Shown piece after piece: positions 1 to 12,003 of a DNA stretch of 64,000 bases. The position numbers and the translations under genes are program-made. The notes beneath the pieces were generated by a model. It was not told the DNA's origin. It saw only the letters and a program-made list of their open reading frames with translations, and ran no database searches. Each line of letters begins with the position of its first letter. The stretch's first letter is position 1. Origin of the DNA: Anastatus disparis (lineage: Eukaryota; Arthropoda; Insecta; Hymenoptera; Eupelmidae); assembly GCA_017163975.1 (NCBI GenBank), contig JAFFSR010000231.1, positions 186,001-250,000 of the forward strand, read 5' to 3'.

Positions 1-355
1 TTAACTGAAAAAAAAAACAAAAAGAGTTTAAAAAAGATGAAAAAAATAAAAAAAAAAAAATTTTAAAAGATAAAAAAATAACAAAAAAAATTTTTAAAAG
101 ATAAAAAAATAAAAAAAAAAATTTTAAAAGAAAAAATAAACAAAAAAAAATTTAAAAGATAAAAAAATAAAAAAAAATTTTAAAAGATAAAAAAATACAA
201 AAAAAAAATTTTAAAAGATAAAAAATAAACAAAAAAAAATTTTTAAAGATAAAAAAATAAAAAAAAATTTTAGAAGATAAAAAAAAAAAAAATTTAAAAG
301 ATAAAAAAAATAACAAAAAAAATTTTAAAAGATAAAAAAAAAACCAAAAAAAAAA
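1..355. repeat. A-rich minisatellite
   Basis: Imperfect tandem units of roughly 30 bp built from a run of A, then a TTTTAAAAGAT core, then another A run. The + strand is almost free of C and G. No coding potential. The array starts before or at the window edge, so its full length is unknown. Confidence 0.85.
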
Positions 356-537
356 TCAGAAAACCCCTTTGAAGACTGCTACCTTGACGTGGTAAAGGGG
401 CTTGAGTCGAAATGTTTCAGCGAAGACTAACTAAAAGCAGTTCAAGAACTCACCTGTAATGATAGTCGGGTTCTGTGGTTATGGGATTCTTCGCATTTCT
501 GATCACGTGGTTCTTTGTGGTTCATGAGTCTTAAAAT
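356..537. other. Unassigned spacer between two satellites
   Basis: About 180 bp of mixed-composition DNA between the A-rich array and the G-rich satellite. It has one short possible hairpin, CCCCTTT at 364-370 pairing with AAAGGGG at 394-400. No gene or known repeat was recognised. Confidence 0.5.
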
Positions 538-2080
538 TTGCAGATTCATGAGTTTGTGGGCTCTGGGTTTGTGGGCTTTGGGTTCGCGGGATCTGGGTTT
601 GTGGGTCTTGGGTTTAAGGGCTCTGGGTTTGTGGGCTCTGGGTTTGGGGCTCTGCATTTGTGGGCTCTGGGTTTGTGGGCTTTGGGTTCATGGGATCTGG
701 GTTTGTGGGTCTTGGGTTTAAGGGCTCTGGGTTTGTGGGCTCTGGGTTTGGGGCTCTGCATTTGTGGGCTCTGGGTTTGTGGGCTTTGGGTTCGAGGGAT
801 CTGGGTTTGTGGGTCTTGCGTTTAAGGGCTCTGGGTTTGTGGGCTCTGGGTTTGGGGCTCTGCATTTGTGGGCTCTGGGTTTGTGGGCTTTGGGTTCATG
901 GGATCTGGGTTTGTGGGTCTTGGGTTTAAGGGCTCTGGGTTTGTGGGCTCTGGGTTTGGGGCTCTGCATTTGTGGGCTCTGGGTTTGTGGGCTTTGGGTT
1001 CGTGGGATCTGGGTTTGTGGGTCTTGGGTTTAAGGGCTCTGGGTTTGTGGGCTCTGGGTTTGGGGCTCTGCATTTGTGGGCTCTGGGTTTGTGGGCTTTG
1101 GGTTCGCGGGATCTGGGTTTGTGGGTCTTGGGTTTAAGGGCTCTGGGTTTGTGGGCTCTGGGTTTGGGGCTCTGCATTTGTGGGCTCTGGGTTTGTGGGC
1201 ATTGGGTTCCTGGGGATCTGGGTTTGTGGGTCTTGCGTTTAAGGGCTCTGGGTTTGTGGGCTCTGGGTTTGGGGCTCTGCATTTGTGGGCTCTGGGTTTG
1301 TGGGCTTTGGGTTCGTGGGATCTGGGTTTGTGGGTCTTGGGTTTAAGGGCTCTGGGTTTGTGGGCTCTGGGTTTGGGGCTCTGCATTTGTGGGCTCTGGG
1401 TTTGTGGGCTTTGGGTTCATGGGATCTGGGTTTGTGGGTCTTGGGTTTAAGGGCTCTGGGTTTGTGGGCTCTGGGTTTGGGGCTCTGCATTTGTGGGCTC
1501 TGGGTTTGTGGGCTTTGGGTTCACTGGGATCTGGGTTTGTGGGTCTTGCGTTTAAGGGCTCTGGGTTTGTGGGCTCTGGGTTTGGGGCTCTGCATTTGTG
1601 GGCTCTGGGTTTGTGGGCTTTGGGTTCATGGGATCTGGGTTTGTGGGTCTTGGGTTTAAGGGCTCTGGGTTTGTGGGCTCTGGGTTTGGGGCTCTGCATT
1701 TGTGGGCTCTGGGTTTGTGGGCTTTGGGTTCATGGGATCTGAGTTTGTGGGTCTTGGGTTTAAGGGCTCTGGGTTTGTGGGCTCTGGGTTTGGGGCTCTG
1801 CATTTGTGGGCTCTGGGTTTGTGGGCTTTGGGTTCGCGGGATCTGGGTTTGTGGGTCTTGCGTTTAAGGGCTCTGGGTTTGTGGGCTCTGGGTTTGGGGC
1901 TCTGGGTTTGTGGGCTTTGGGTTCGCGGGATCTGGGTTTGTGGGTCTTGGGTTTAAGGGCTCTGGGTTTGTGGGCTCTGGGTTTGGGGCTCTGCATTTGT
2001 GGGCTCTGGGTTTGTGGGCTTTGGGTTCGCGGGATCTGGGTTTGTGGGTCTTGGGTTTAAGGGCTCTGGGTTTGTGGACT
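538..2080. repeat. 104-bp G-rich satellite array
   Basis: About 14-15 head-to-tail units of 104 bp. Each unit is itself made of shorter blocks of the type GGGTTTGTGGGC alternating with GGGCTCT. The period is seen from the recurrence of CTCTGCATTTGTGGGCTC every 104 bp. One unit near 1,210 carries an extra base and one near 1,900 is shortened. Units differ at a few positions only, so the array has been homogenised. The short open frames on both strands are by-products of the repeat and should not be annotated as proteins. The + strand repeatedly satisfies the four-GGG-run quadruplex pattern. Confidence 0.95.
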
Positions 2081-2194
2081 TTTCCGCACTTTTAGCTTGA
2101 TATATATGTTACTTGAAGAAGATTAAAAAAAAATTTGTGACCATACGATCTAAAATGGCGAGTGGATGGAATTGTTTCCGTTTTTTCCCACTGT

Positions 2195-3160
2195 GCGACG
2201 CTTCTGCAAGATTTTAGAAATATTTCATGAAATATTGCAAGAAACCTTTCATGAAAGGTTGCAGCGAGGTTTCTGTAAGATTTTAGAAACATTTCATGAA
2301 ATATTGCAAGAAAACTTTCACAAAAGGTTGCAGCGAGGTTTCTGCAAGATTTTAGAAACATTTCATGAAATATTGGACGAAAACTTTCACGACATTTTTC
2401 AGCGAGGTTTTCAGCAAAATTTAGAAAACATTTCATGGAATATTGCAAGGAACCTTTCATGAAAGGTTGCAGCAAGTTTTCTGCAAGATTTTAGAAATAT
2501 TTCATGAAATATTGCAAGAAACCTTTCATGAAAGGTTGCAGCGCGGTTTCTGTAAGACTTTGAAAACATTTCATGAAATATTGCAAGAAAACTTTTATTA
2601 CATGTTTCAGCGGGATTTTCAGCAAGATTTAGACAACATTTTGATGGAATATTGCATCGAACTTTCTATGAAAGATTGCAGCGAGCTTTCTGCAAGATTT
2701 TAGAAACATTTTATAAAATATTGCAAGAAACTTTTCACGAAAGGTTGCAGTGAGGTTTCTGCAAGATTCTAAAAACATTTCATGAAATATTGCAAGAAAC
2801 CTTCCACGAAAGGTTTCAGCGAGTTTTCCAGCAAGATTTCGGGAACTTTTCATGGAATATTGCAAGATACCTTTCATGAAAGGTTTCAACGAGGTTTCCA
2901 GCAAAATTTGATGAATATTTTATGAAATATTACGAGGGATCTTTTGTTAAAAGTTGCAGTAAGATTTCTGCAAGGTTTTTGACAAGATTTCTAAGATATC
3001 ACAAAAAATATTGCCATGTACATTTCGCCAATGGTTATTACCATATTTTTGGCAATCTTTATAAAATATGCCAGAAAAGCGTTTCACAAAAAGTATCAGC
3101 ATATTTTCATGAATGATTTCAAAATGAAATTGCAGCAAACCTCTCATAAACAGTTTCAGC
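2195..3160. repeat. 69-bp palindrome-bearing satellite, left block
   Basis: Tandem units of about 69 bp centred on TTTCATGAAA. Each well-preserved unit carries two perfect dyads, ATTTCATGAAAT and AACCTTTCATGAAAGGTT. Because 69 is a multiple of three and the unit lacks stops, open frames of 86-127 codons appear on both strands. I treat these as artefacts of the repeat. Units decay to the right and the array is split by the foldback element at 3,195-3,571. Confidence 0.9.
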
Positions 3161-3194
3161 AATAATTCGGCAAGTTTTTATAAAAGATTCTAAG

Positions 3195-3571
3195 AGTAGT
3201 CCAGATTCGCTGTTCTTGTCTTATATTTGGTTTCCTGTTATTTACTCAAGTATTTATTGCTGTAGTTGTATTGTAAACGGGAAGTTGAGCGCAATAAGTA
3301 TGCTATTATTATAAATATTTATGCGTAGGGTAAAAAAATCCATCGAATCGTCATTGAAATAAGTAAAGAACGCATAAATATTAGGAACAAATCCTCTTAT
3401 TTCAATATTCTCTACTTCTCTCAAAAACGATGCTGTGGAATTTTTTCTTCTTGTGCACAAATATTGATAATAATACTATTGCGCTCAACTAGTAATTTAT
3501 AGATACAACGATTGATACTTAAGCAAATAAGAAAAACTTTATTACACAAGGATAGAAAATCCTGCCTACTA
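3195..3571. mobile_element. TTAA-type foldback MITE inserted in the 69-bp satellite
   Basis: Imperfect inverted termini (GAGTAGTCCAGATTCGCTG at the left, matched in reverse complement at the right end) bound about 377 bp of AT-rich sequence with no gene. The interior is clearly related to the element at 29,930-30,313, including the shared phrase GAGCGCAATA near the left and its inverse near the right. A TTAA lies at the right boundary; the left boundary reads CTAA, which I take as a decayed copy. Satellite units resume on the right side. Confidence 0.75.
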
Positions 3572-3589
3572 TTAAATATTACTGCAGCA

Positions 3590-4235
3590 AGCTTTTGGCA
3601 AGTTTTAAGAAATATTTTACAAAATATTGCAGGAAACCATACGGAAAGGTATGAGCATTGTTCGCGGAAAAATTTGGGAAAAATTTCATAAAATATTACG
3701 AGAAACCTTTCATGAAAGATTGCTGCAAGGTTTCTTGAAATGTTGCTGCGAGGTTTTCATGAAAGGCTGCTGCGAGGTTTTTAGAAATATTTCAACCAGG
3801 TTCTAGCGCGGACATATAAATGTTGCTGCAATATTTCATAAAAGGTTGCTACAAAGTTTTCTGCAAGGTTACGGCGAGATTTTCTGAAAAATTGCTGTGT
3901 GGTTGCTTGAAATGTTTTTGCTATTTTTCCCGCAAGATTCCTGTGAGGTTCCTTGAAATGTTTCTGTTACATTTCCTGAAAGATTGCTGCGAGGTTTCCT
4001 GCAAGGTTGCGGCGAGGTGTTCTAAAAGATTGCTGCAAGGTTTCTTGAAATGTTTCTGTTACATTTCCTGAAATATTGCTGCGAGGTTTTCTGAAAGATT
4101 GCTGCGAGGTTTTTAGAAATATTTCAACCGGGTTCTAGCGCGGACATATAAATGTTGCTGCAATCTTTCATGAAAGGTTGCTGCGAAGTTTCGAAACTTT
4201 CATGAAACCTTGCAGCAACCTTGCAGCAATCTTTC
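3590..4235. repeat. 69-bp-type satellite, right block (diverged)
   Basis: Continuation of the satellite after the MITE. It keeps the TTTCATGAAAG/TTGCTGCGAGGTTTC vocabulary, but the units are rearranged and more diverged. Two segments near 3,790 and 4,120 repeat the phrase TTTCAACC(A/G)GGTTCTAGCGCGG, showing a longer secondary period of about 330 bp. No gene. Confidence 0.8.
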
Positions 4236-4241
4236 ATGCTG

Positions 4242-4442
4242 TGTGGGGGAAGCCTCCGAATGGCAGCAAGTGTTACAAAGCGGAGAGAGAGAAAGCCTCT
4301 ATTTTTGTACGTGCTGTCTCTCTCTAGCCTGATTTGATTGGCTGCTTCTGTTCCCCACTAAGAAAGTAAGAGAGATATAACACGTACCAAAATAGAGGCT
4401 TTTTTTCTCTTCGCCTTGTAACGCAGTTAATAGCTGGGAGGC
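4242..4442. mobile_element. Short foldback MITE (about 200 bp)
   Basis: Inverted arms: the left GGAAGCCTCC plus AGAAAGCCTCTATTTT is matched in reverse by AAAATAGAGGCTTTTT plus GGAGGCTTCC at the right. The central loop is about 50 bp. No coding capacity. Confidence 0.75.
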
Positions 4443-4465
4443 TTCCTCCAGTAGTATATGCTCAA

Positions 4466-4585
4466 AGGATCTCAACCCTCAGATCTCAAACTTTCCTTGT
4501 TCCGTGTTTCGTATAAAGCATGTCTACGTGTATAGGGAACACGAAACAAGGAAAATTTGAGATCTGAGTGTTAAGTGTTGAGTTT
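4466..4585. repeat. Imperfect inverted repeat
   Basis: CAGATCTCAAACTTTCCTTG at the left is matched by CAAGGAAAATTTGAGATCTG at the right, separated by a short loop with GAACACGAAAC. Probably a small foldback element remnant. Confidence 0.65.
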
Positions 4586-4659
4586 CGACTATAAATTCGA
4601 GCCTAAGCAAATTCAGTATAAATGAATTTCACATTTAGATTCGAATTCATAGACTCTAA

Positions 4660-4830
4660 ACTAGAGATTGAATTCATAAACCCAACTCAAGTAACAGTTG
4701 TATCATCTGTCCTTTTTTCTTATCATGAGAGCGACAAAAATAGAATGAGGTTTGAGTAACAATCTTTACTTGAGTTGGGTCTATGAATTCAAGTGTATGA
4801 ATTCGGGTCTATGAATTCGACTCTATGAAA
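4660..4830. mobile_element. Foldback MITE remnant with CCCAACTCAAGTAAC ends
   Basis: Left CCCAACTCAAGTAACAG and right CTTTACTTGAGTTGGG are inverted copies flanked by GAATTCATA-type sequence. A related copy with TCAAGTAAC and ATCATCTGTC motifs lies near 31,935-32,030. Confidence 0.6.
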
Positions 4831-4849
4831 GAGTTACGGAAGTTTTATC

Positions 4850-6450
4850 GGAACATGATCCACACGCACGCATATAGTATTATGCGGTGTGTTGTGTCTA
4901 CTATGTTGCAGACTCCAGAGACAAACATTATTCACTATTCCAACATCGTAGATATGAGAGAATTTCTATCCAAAAAATTTAATTTCTTTTCTGAGCAATA
5001 ACCCAACATCAATAATTTTGTATTTTGAAGATAAGTGAATTGAATTTGGTGCTCCGGCTTATCTAAGTGATTAAAATCACATTTTGAGGAGTGAGTAATT
5101 TTTTTATTGGTTATGTTGAGCTCTGAATTGGGAGAAAAAAATTCCACTGAAATATAATCACAAAATACGTTATTAAGAGTTGTTTTTAATCGTTAGAACG
5201 CAAGAACAAAAAACAAAATGCTGTATTTTAGTACTTAAATCAGCGAAAAAAGGTTTTTCTCATTTTTCAACATGACGCAGCAGGTTAATCAAATCGACGA
5301 AAATATAAAAAATTTGTATTTTTTCTGCTCTATAAGATAAAATGAGAATAATTCATGTTGCAATTTAGCTCATGGTCAAAATTGCATTTTTAACATTGAA
5401 TGATGTTTTTTGAGGTTATGTTGACCTCTAAGCAAAAAAATATACTTAAAAGTAGTGAGATAAACTACATTCATATAAATTTTCAAATCGTTTCGTTGAT
5501 TAGAACGTGAGATATAAGATAAAACGTGAAAAATGAGGTTTCTAGGGTCCCTAGCTAGGGGAAAAATTATTTAGATCCGCGGACTATCCTGACTCTTCAT
5601 TTTATGCCCAAATCCTATTTAGAAGCGAAAAAAAATTAAGGGCATTTCGCCTATCTTAAACCAGGATACCCTTTTATGTGAACATTAATTAGCGCGCGAG
5701 CCCTAAAATAATTGCATTATTTTGGATATTTAAATTTAAAAAATTTTATTTCTGTTACAAACAATAGAATTCAATTTTTTATTTATATAAAAATACATTT
5801 AATATAAATAACAGTATATAAAAGTGAATCTTGTTTCTTAGTCTATCTACATGTTTAGCATATATATAAATAATCAAATTTTACAAAATATATCTCGTAG
5901 CAATGTATGCAATGTATACAAAATTTTAGAAACTAGATTACTATTAGATCAGTTGTGATTAAATGTAATTTTTTTTCTCTATTTTAACATACCCTCTTTT
6001 TCTACTGCAAGAAATAAAATAAATGCAATAATATATAGATATTTACACTGAAATAAACTGCTCAATTGGCTTAGCTCCTAATCTTTTAAAATTTTACTCT
6101 CAAAATCACTCATATTAAAAGTTCATTTGAAATAAGTTTAAAATCACAAAACAGGAATAACTGCGACTGTGTTTCACGTTTTTAGGCTACTTGAGATAGT
6201 ATACGAAAAACCGGTACTATAGTATGTTGTAAACAAGTGATGGTATTTATAAATATACTACCTATCCCTTATTTTAAAGATACTCAGACGAGTAGACGTA
6301 ATATACATACTGAGACCGTCTAAAACACTACTAGAACAATAATTTGACTGACTTTTTGATTTAAGTATATGGTTTTATGGTACTCCGGTCTCTTCGTGCA
6401 TCCAGTTTTCCATTTATCTACATGCTTTTCGATTTGGTGCCGGTTGCAAG
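4850..6450. other. AT-rich region without recognised gene
   Basis: I see only short frames (longest about 70 codons, minus strand near 4,935-5,147) without recognisable domains. Contains simple AT-rich stretches and no clear terminal repeats. Confidence 0.6.
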
Positions 6451-6458
6451 GAGGTTAA

Positions 6459-6989
6459 GAGGCGTCAGAACCATTTGCCGCTTAGTGACGCTGCGATCAG
6501 GTGAGTGAAAAATATAAAATATTTTTTATAGAGTGATATACAATTGAATGGGACAGTATTATACTCCTAATGTTCTCAAATGCACTAGCCATGTACATGT
6601 ATAAAAATTATTGATGATGATCTTATTTGAAAAATCTAAGACATTGTTATAAGACAAAAAATGCAGTGCGAAGTAGAGCCGGCGGGAGCATGTATGTATG
6701 TCATTCTTCAATATCACTTTCTCTGTCGCACTTAGAAAAAATACCTACATATTTACATCGGTTCTACCACGCGCTTTATTTTTTGTTTAATGACAATATT
6801 TTAGACTTTACGAACAAGATAAGCATCAATAATTATTTTAAATATATATGACTAGTATCTTTGATAACATTAGAAGTATATTATTGTCTCGGTAAATTGT
6901 AAATCCCTGTATAAAAAATATTTTATATATTTTTCTCACCTGACCACAGCACTACCCTAAATCGAACGACGAATGGTTACCTTCACTCC
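6459..6989. mobile_element. TTAA-type foldback element with long imperfect arms
   Basis: The left end begins with GAGGCGTCAGAACC next to TTAA (6,455-6,458). The right end reads as its inverse next to TCAA (6,990-6,993). Inside, the arms include TCAGGTGAG...ATATTTTTTATA and its inverse at about 6,902-6,943. A 74-codon frame lies within; it shows no family resemblance and is probably incidental. Confidence 0.6.
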
Positions 6990-6999
6990 TCAACTGTGA

Positions 7000-7350
7000 A
7001 AAAACAGTGTATGACTTCATTTAGAAAAAAACATAAAAAAAACACATCAGAATAACACATGAAAAAAATACATAGAAATAAAACACATAAAAATAGCACA
7101 TAAAAGAAAACACGTGTAATAAACATATGTGAAGAGTGAAACAAAGTTTACCTGCAAATTACAGGTGTTTTTTACGTGCTTTTTTAACACGGGTGACAAG
7201 TCATAGTAAAAAGTTCAATAATGAAAAATTTATAGCTTTGAATATGAAAAAATATATAAAAAAACATGTGTAAATATTACGAGTGAAAAATACGTGAAAA
7301 AAATACATGAAAAAACACGTAAATTTTACATGTAAAAACAAGTCTCAAAG
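7000..7350. repeat. Degenerate A-rich repeat with ACATGAAAAAACACGT words
   Basis: Short, irregular repeats of AAAAAACACRT/AYACATGAAAAA on the + strand. No gene. Confidence 0.5.
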
Positions 7351-7637
7351 ACCTGGTTTTTCAATAGGGTAATATTATAAACATAAATATTTACTTTATT
7401 AATATATTATTATTTATAAAAATGTTTATGGAAATGTATTTATACTAATTAACTAACTACATTACATAAAAGATAAAGTATTCTGGAAAATTTCTTTTAT
7501 TCGTATGAATTAATTAAATAAGGGGTTCGCCTAATTGAGAATGTTTGAATGATGTTCTTTTTAAAGTATATAATTATTGAATTTGATCAAATCGAGTAAC
7601 ATGTACATACATACATACATATATACATACATATATA

Positions 7638-9292
7638 TGGGGCGTTTCATATCAACTCACCTGGTCAAAAAATAAAAATCGCTAAAAATCTGGGAAAATG
7701 TTCTATTTGATACCCAAAATACCCAAAAAAATTTTTAGAGCTCTAGGTCAAAGAGGTCAAGAGCAAGAGGTCATGGAGTTTTGTGATTTTTTCAATTTTT
7801 TTGTAAAATCATCATTTTTAATATTTTTTTATTAAAAAACTAAAGGTTTTAGAAAAAAATGTATAAAGACATTTTTTGTTGGAAATTATGTGTAAAAACT
7901 ATACAAATTTTTTCCAATCCCAAAGTTGCTATCTTCTGATTGGTCCATTATATATTTTGATGTGATTTTCAATAACTTTTCTTCGCCAAGGTTGATTTTA
8001 CTCATTTGGCACTAAAAATTTGTAATTTTTATAACCTTTCACTGAAATTTTCCCCTACATGGTAAAATAACTCTACAGGCAGTTATGGTACTTTTTTATT
8101 TAAGGTATCAAGACTGAGTTTTAAGCCTGAAAAAAAATGAAATTGAAATGTAGTCATAATTTGTTTTTGTAATGATATTAATTAATAAAACTTCTTTTTA
8201 CCTTAAATATATATTAAATACAAGACTTTGACCTAAAAATAATTTTAAAAACCCCATCCGTTGGTTAAAATCCCTTGCTCTTGTCGATAACTTGATTTTA
8301 AAAATTTTTTTACTTACCGTAGAGTTTCTCAGCTAATTTTCAATTAATTGACCTGAAAATTTCCAGAGATCTTTAATTTATATATCTTCACAAAATAATA
8401 GTTCTGGAATTTTGATAAGATAAGTTAAAGTAAATGTTGAACTGAATTACTTGTATGAAATTCACAAAAATATTGATTTTTTTCAACTTTTCCTAAACCA
8501 AACTTAGAAATTATTTTTTTTTCCTAAAACTAAAACTATTATTTTGTGAAGATATATAAATTAGAGATCTCTGGAAATTTTCAGGTCAATTAATTGAAAA
8601 TTAGCTGAGAAACTCTACGGTAAGTAAAAAAATTTTAAAAATCAAGTTATCGACAAGAGCAAAGGATTTTAACCAACGGTTGGGGTTTTTTAAAATTATT
8701 TTTAGGTCAAAGTCTTGTATTTAATATATATTTAAGGTAAAAAGAAGTTTTATTAATTAATATCATTACAAAACAAATTATGACTACATTTCAATTTCAT
8801 TTTTTTCAGGCTTAAAACTCAGTCTTGATACCTTAAATAAAAAGTACCATAACTGCCTGTAGAGTTATTTTACCATGTAGGGGAAAATTTTAGTGAAAGG
8901 TTATAAAAATTACAAACTTTTAGTGCCAAATGAGTAAAATCAACCTTGGCGAAGAAAAGTTATTGAAAATCACATCAAAATATATAATGGACCAATCAGA
9001 AGATAGCAACTTTGGGATTGGAAAAAATTTGTATAGTTTCTACACATAATTTCCAACAAAAATGTCTTTATACATTTTTTTCTAAAACCTTTAGTTTTTT
9101 AATAAAAAATATTAAAAATGATGATTTTACAAAAAAATTGAAAAAATCACAAAACTCCATGACCTCTTGCTCTTGACCTCTTTGACCTCTTGCTCTAAAA
9201 ATTTTTTTGGGTATTTTGGGTATCAAATAGAACATTTTCCCAGATTTTTAGCGATTTTTATTTTTTGACCAGGTGAGTTGATATGAAACGCC

Positions 9293-9295
<3 letters not shown>
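7638..9295. mobile_element. Near-perfect palindromic transposon-like element, 1.66 kb
   Basis: The left terminus GGGGCGTTTCATATCAACTC (7,639 onward) is repeated as GAGTTGATATGAAACGCCCC ending at 9,294. The two arms run about 770 bp each with very few differences, around an unpaired centre of about 130 bp (roughly 8,406-8,533). Each outer boundary abuts TA-repeat DNA, compatible with a TA target duplication, but the TA microsatellite makes this unprovable. No open frame of note. Close arm identity implies recent formation or arm-to-arm conversion. The superfamily is not assigned; a Tc1/mariner-type TA preference is one possibility. Confidence 0.85.

Positions 9296-9348
<53 letters not shown>
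9296..9348. repeat. (TA)n microsatellite
   Basis: Uninterrupted TA dinucleotides adjoining the palindromic element. Confidence 0.95.
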
Positions 9349-9352
<4 letters not shown>

Positions 9353-9412
9353 CATTTCATACGAACTGGAAGGTCGAAAAATGAAAATCGCTAAAACTAA
9401 CTTTTTGCGCCC
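9349..9412. mobile_element. Relic of a terminus like that of the 7,638-9,295 palindrome
   Basis: GAAACATTTCATACGAACTGG followed by AAAAATGAAAATCGCTAAAA parallels the palindrome's left end (GGGGCGTTTCATATCAACTC and AAAAATAAAAATCGCTAAAA). It is a diverged second terminus immediately after the TA tract. No matching opposite end was identified. Confidence 0.55.
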
Positions 9413-10719
9413 GGTGTAACCCAAGCATAAAAAGCGGTGTTCCAGCGGTGAACCAGCTTATTTCTACACTCGTGAAAGCCGAATTGAAGTCTAAAAAACT
9501 TAATTGCCTACTGATAGTGAGTGAAAGAAAAATACAAAATCGCTGAAACTCTTAGAATTTATTCTTTTTGTTACCCAAAATATATAAGAACTTTTTTTTT
9601 TTCTGATTGGTTCCTATATGTATTACACGCAAATTAAAATTACTCAATGTTTGTAAATTCAGAAATTGTATAAGAAATTTAGAAGACTATTTGTGTGGAA
9701 ATTTTATAAGGCTTATTTCTTTCATTTTACATGAACTTTAGAATAAATTTCAAATCATGGTGGCCGAAGCCATCAATAAGGAGTTCCGACTATTTAAAAT
9801 ATATATTATCAAGTATGATTGATTTTTCTTAAAGAAATATGAGATATGAAATAATTCTTGAAGGTTACGCTCAGAACTGTTTCTCCAAATGATCAGTTTA
9901 GAGGCTTTTCATTAACTTTATGAAACTTGAACCATATTTATAAAGTATATTTCAATATAATTTAATTTAAATATGAATTATTAATTGCAAAAAATGAGCA
10001 AGTGCAATTCAACCTTGTTTTTCTTCAAAAACTAATATTAATGAGAACTTTTCTTTTTGAAATATAAAAGTATTCCAGCTATGGGTTCTACAAGTATTTT
10101 CCATTAATTTATACATTGAAACTAACTACTAATTAGAATTTCATGCTTTAAGTCTCTTATATCAATCGATATGAAACAATTTGTAAAATTAAGCACCTGG
10201 TAATTTTTCAATATAAGTTTTGAAGCTTTTCAACAACTTTCAGAAACTCAAACGATGTGTATTGAGTATTTCTTATATAATTTAATTTAAATATTGAATT
10301 TAATATATCGAAAATGAGTTCCGATGCCATCAACGAGAAGTTACGATGGTTTTAAAATTTATATTATCAAGATACTTTGATGGGCTATAGCGGGATAAGA
10401 GGGTCGAATTGGCCATAGCCGAGATTTCTACCATTCGTTGATTATTAAGATGCCTCTGGGCAAAATTTTAACCCCCAAACTGCCACGGGGGCCCCAAAAA
10501 TGTCATTAACATGTTTTTTCATAAATAATTTTTACCGTGCGCAGTATGCGGCCGAAGAATCTGAAAATATGCAAATAGCTTTGTAATTATATTAAGAATT
10601 TTCCTGATTTTTTCAGATTGCATGAAGATTTTTTTAGCCCCAAATTCCCATTTTCAATGATATTTCAGATTTCTTATCGTTCTTTTAACTATGAAAATAA
10701 TATTTGGCAAAAACCTTAA

Positions 10720-11119
10720 GAGACTGCCATACACCGACACAGATACCTGTTTTACCAACCCTATTTAAAATTTATTTTTTATAAAAACTTGTTACTGAAG
10801 GCAGAAATTAAGAGATGATTTCGATGCGTATAATAAATAGCAATATTTTCTCTGATAAGAATAAATTAATTTTATCGCTTTGTTTTCTAGAAAAGTTGGA
10901 ATAACTTAAAAATGGTATTTTCTGCCTCTAATCTCCAATTTTATGAGTTATTCCAAGTTTGCTCGAAAATAAAGTGATAAAATTAACCTATCTTTATAAA
11001 AGAAAGTATCAATTTTCATAATACAAATCGAAACCATCTTTTCATTTCTGCCTTCAGCTGCTAGTTTTTGGAAGAAAATAGTTTTGTAATTAGAAAACGA
11101 CATATAATACGGCGGCCTC
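10720..11119. mobile_element. TTAA MITE inserted in the left palindrome arm
   Basis: Flanked by TTAA at 10,716-10,719 and 11,120-11,123. The left end GAGACTGCC is matched by GGCGGCCTC at the right. The inner arms GAAGGCAGAAAT (about 10,797) and ATTTCTGCCTTC (about 11,058) pair. The corresponding place in the right arm of the giant palindrome lacks this sequence, confirming an insertion. The inner arm sequence resembles that of the MITE at 54,890-55,273. The 110-codon frame in it is incidental. Confidence 0.8.
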
Positions 11120-12003
11120 TTAACAGCTTTTTTTATGTAGTTTTTTCGAAACTTTCCAACGCTGGAATCATATCTCCACCGGAATATGCTCAAAAACCAA
11201 AAAAACAGCAAAAAAGGGGTTTTTGCGTTTTTTCCATGGTTTTTTCTCACCATAATTTCAAAAACATGTTTTAATACCACTTAGTTAGTGAGTTTAATAC
11301 CTTGAGACTCATAACCTAGTTGAATTACGTTACCTAGTTGAATTCAGTGAGCCATATAGGCTCTAAAAACACAAGAAAACACGAATTTAGCGGAGTTTTC
11401 CCGTTTTCTTTGGACCAAACTTTGTAATGAAACTCTGCTTATTTACAATTTCTACAATCCGACTGCTCATGCCTATTATCCCAAAAACTGACTGCGCACG
11501 TTTATAGCCTATAAAGACTTACTGCATATACCCACAAGCACTGCGAATCATCCATGCAGCCTATAACCAGTAATGAATTACTGCACATAATTACAACTCC
11601 CAAAGGGAGGACTAAATATACAGCATCACAGCTCCTACGAATCGACTGCGTATCCCCATAAATTGCTTTAACCTTCCATGCATGCGCAAGCTCCCTTTTA
11701 TATGTTTATTATATTATAATCGATATTTTACCGCAATATTCTTGGAAAACCTCAATACTACCTTAAATTTTAGGCAAAGAAATCCATTTAGAATCCACTT
11801 TAATCTAGCTCTACATAAAAAAACAAGTTCTACTGTTTTAACAGGGTGCTACTTTATTATTTAACTTTTTTATTATGTTAGCTTTTACCTCTCCATGGGA
11901 TTTTGGCATAAAATCTGACGTATTCTCTTATTTTATTTTGTTTCAATGGATATTCGTTTGTAGAGTTTCATTAACACTGAAGAAAGCTATGCTTGGTTAC
12001 TGT

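Noticed and set aside
442..2095. Two dozen overlapping open frames of 60-124 codons in the G-rich satellite
   Set aside because: They recur every 104 bp on both strands with low-complexity Lys/Pro or Leu/Trp/Gly content; they are by-products of the repeat.
2092..2904. Possible repeat protein from the 69-bp satellite (127-codon minus frame, 98-codon plus frame)
   Set aside because: Open on both strands because the unit is palindromic and its length is a multiple of three; there is no start context or domain.
4935..5147. 70-codon minus-strand protein
   Set aside because: No recognisable motif, AT-rich composition and no supporting context.
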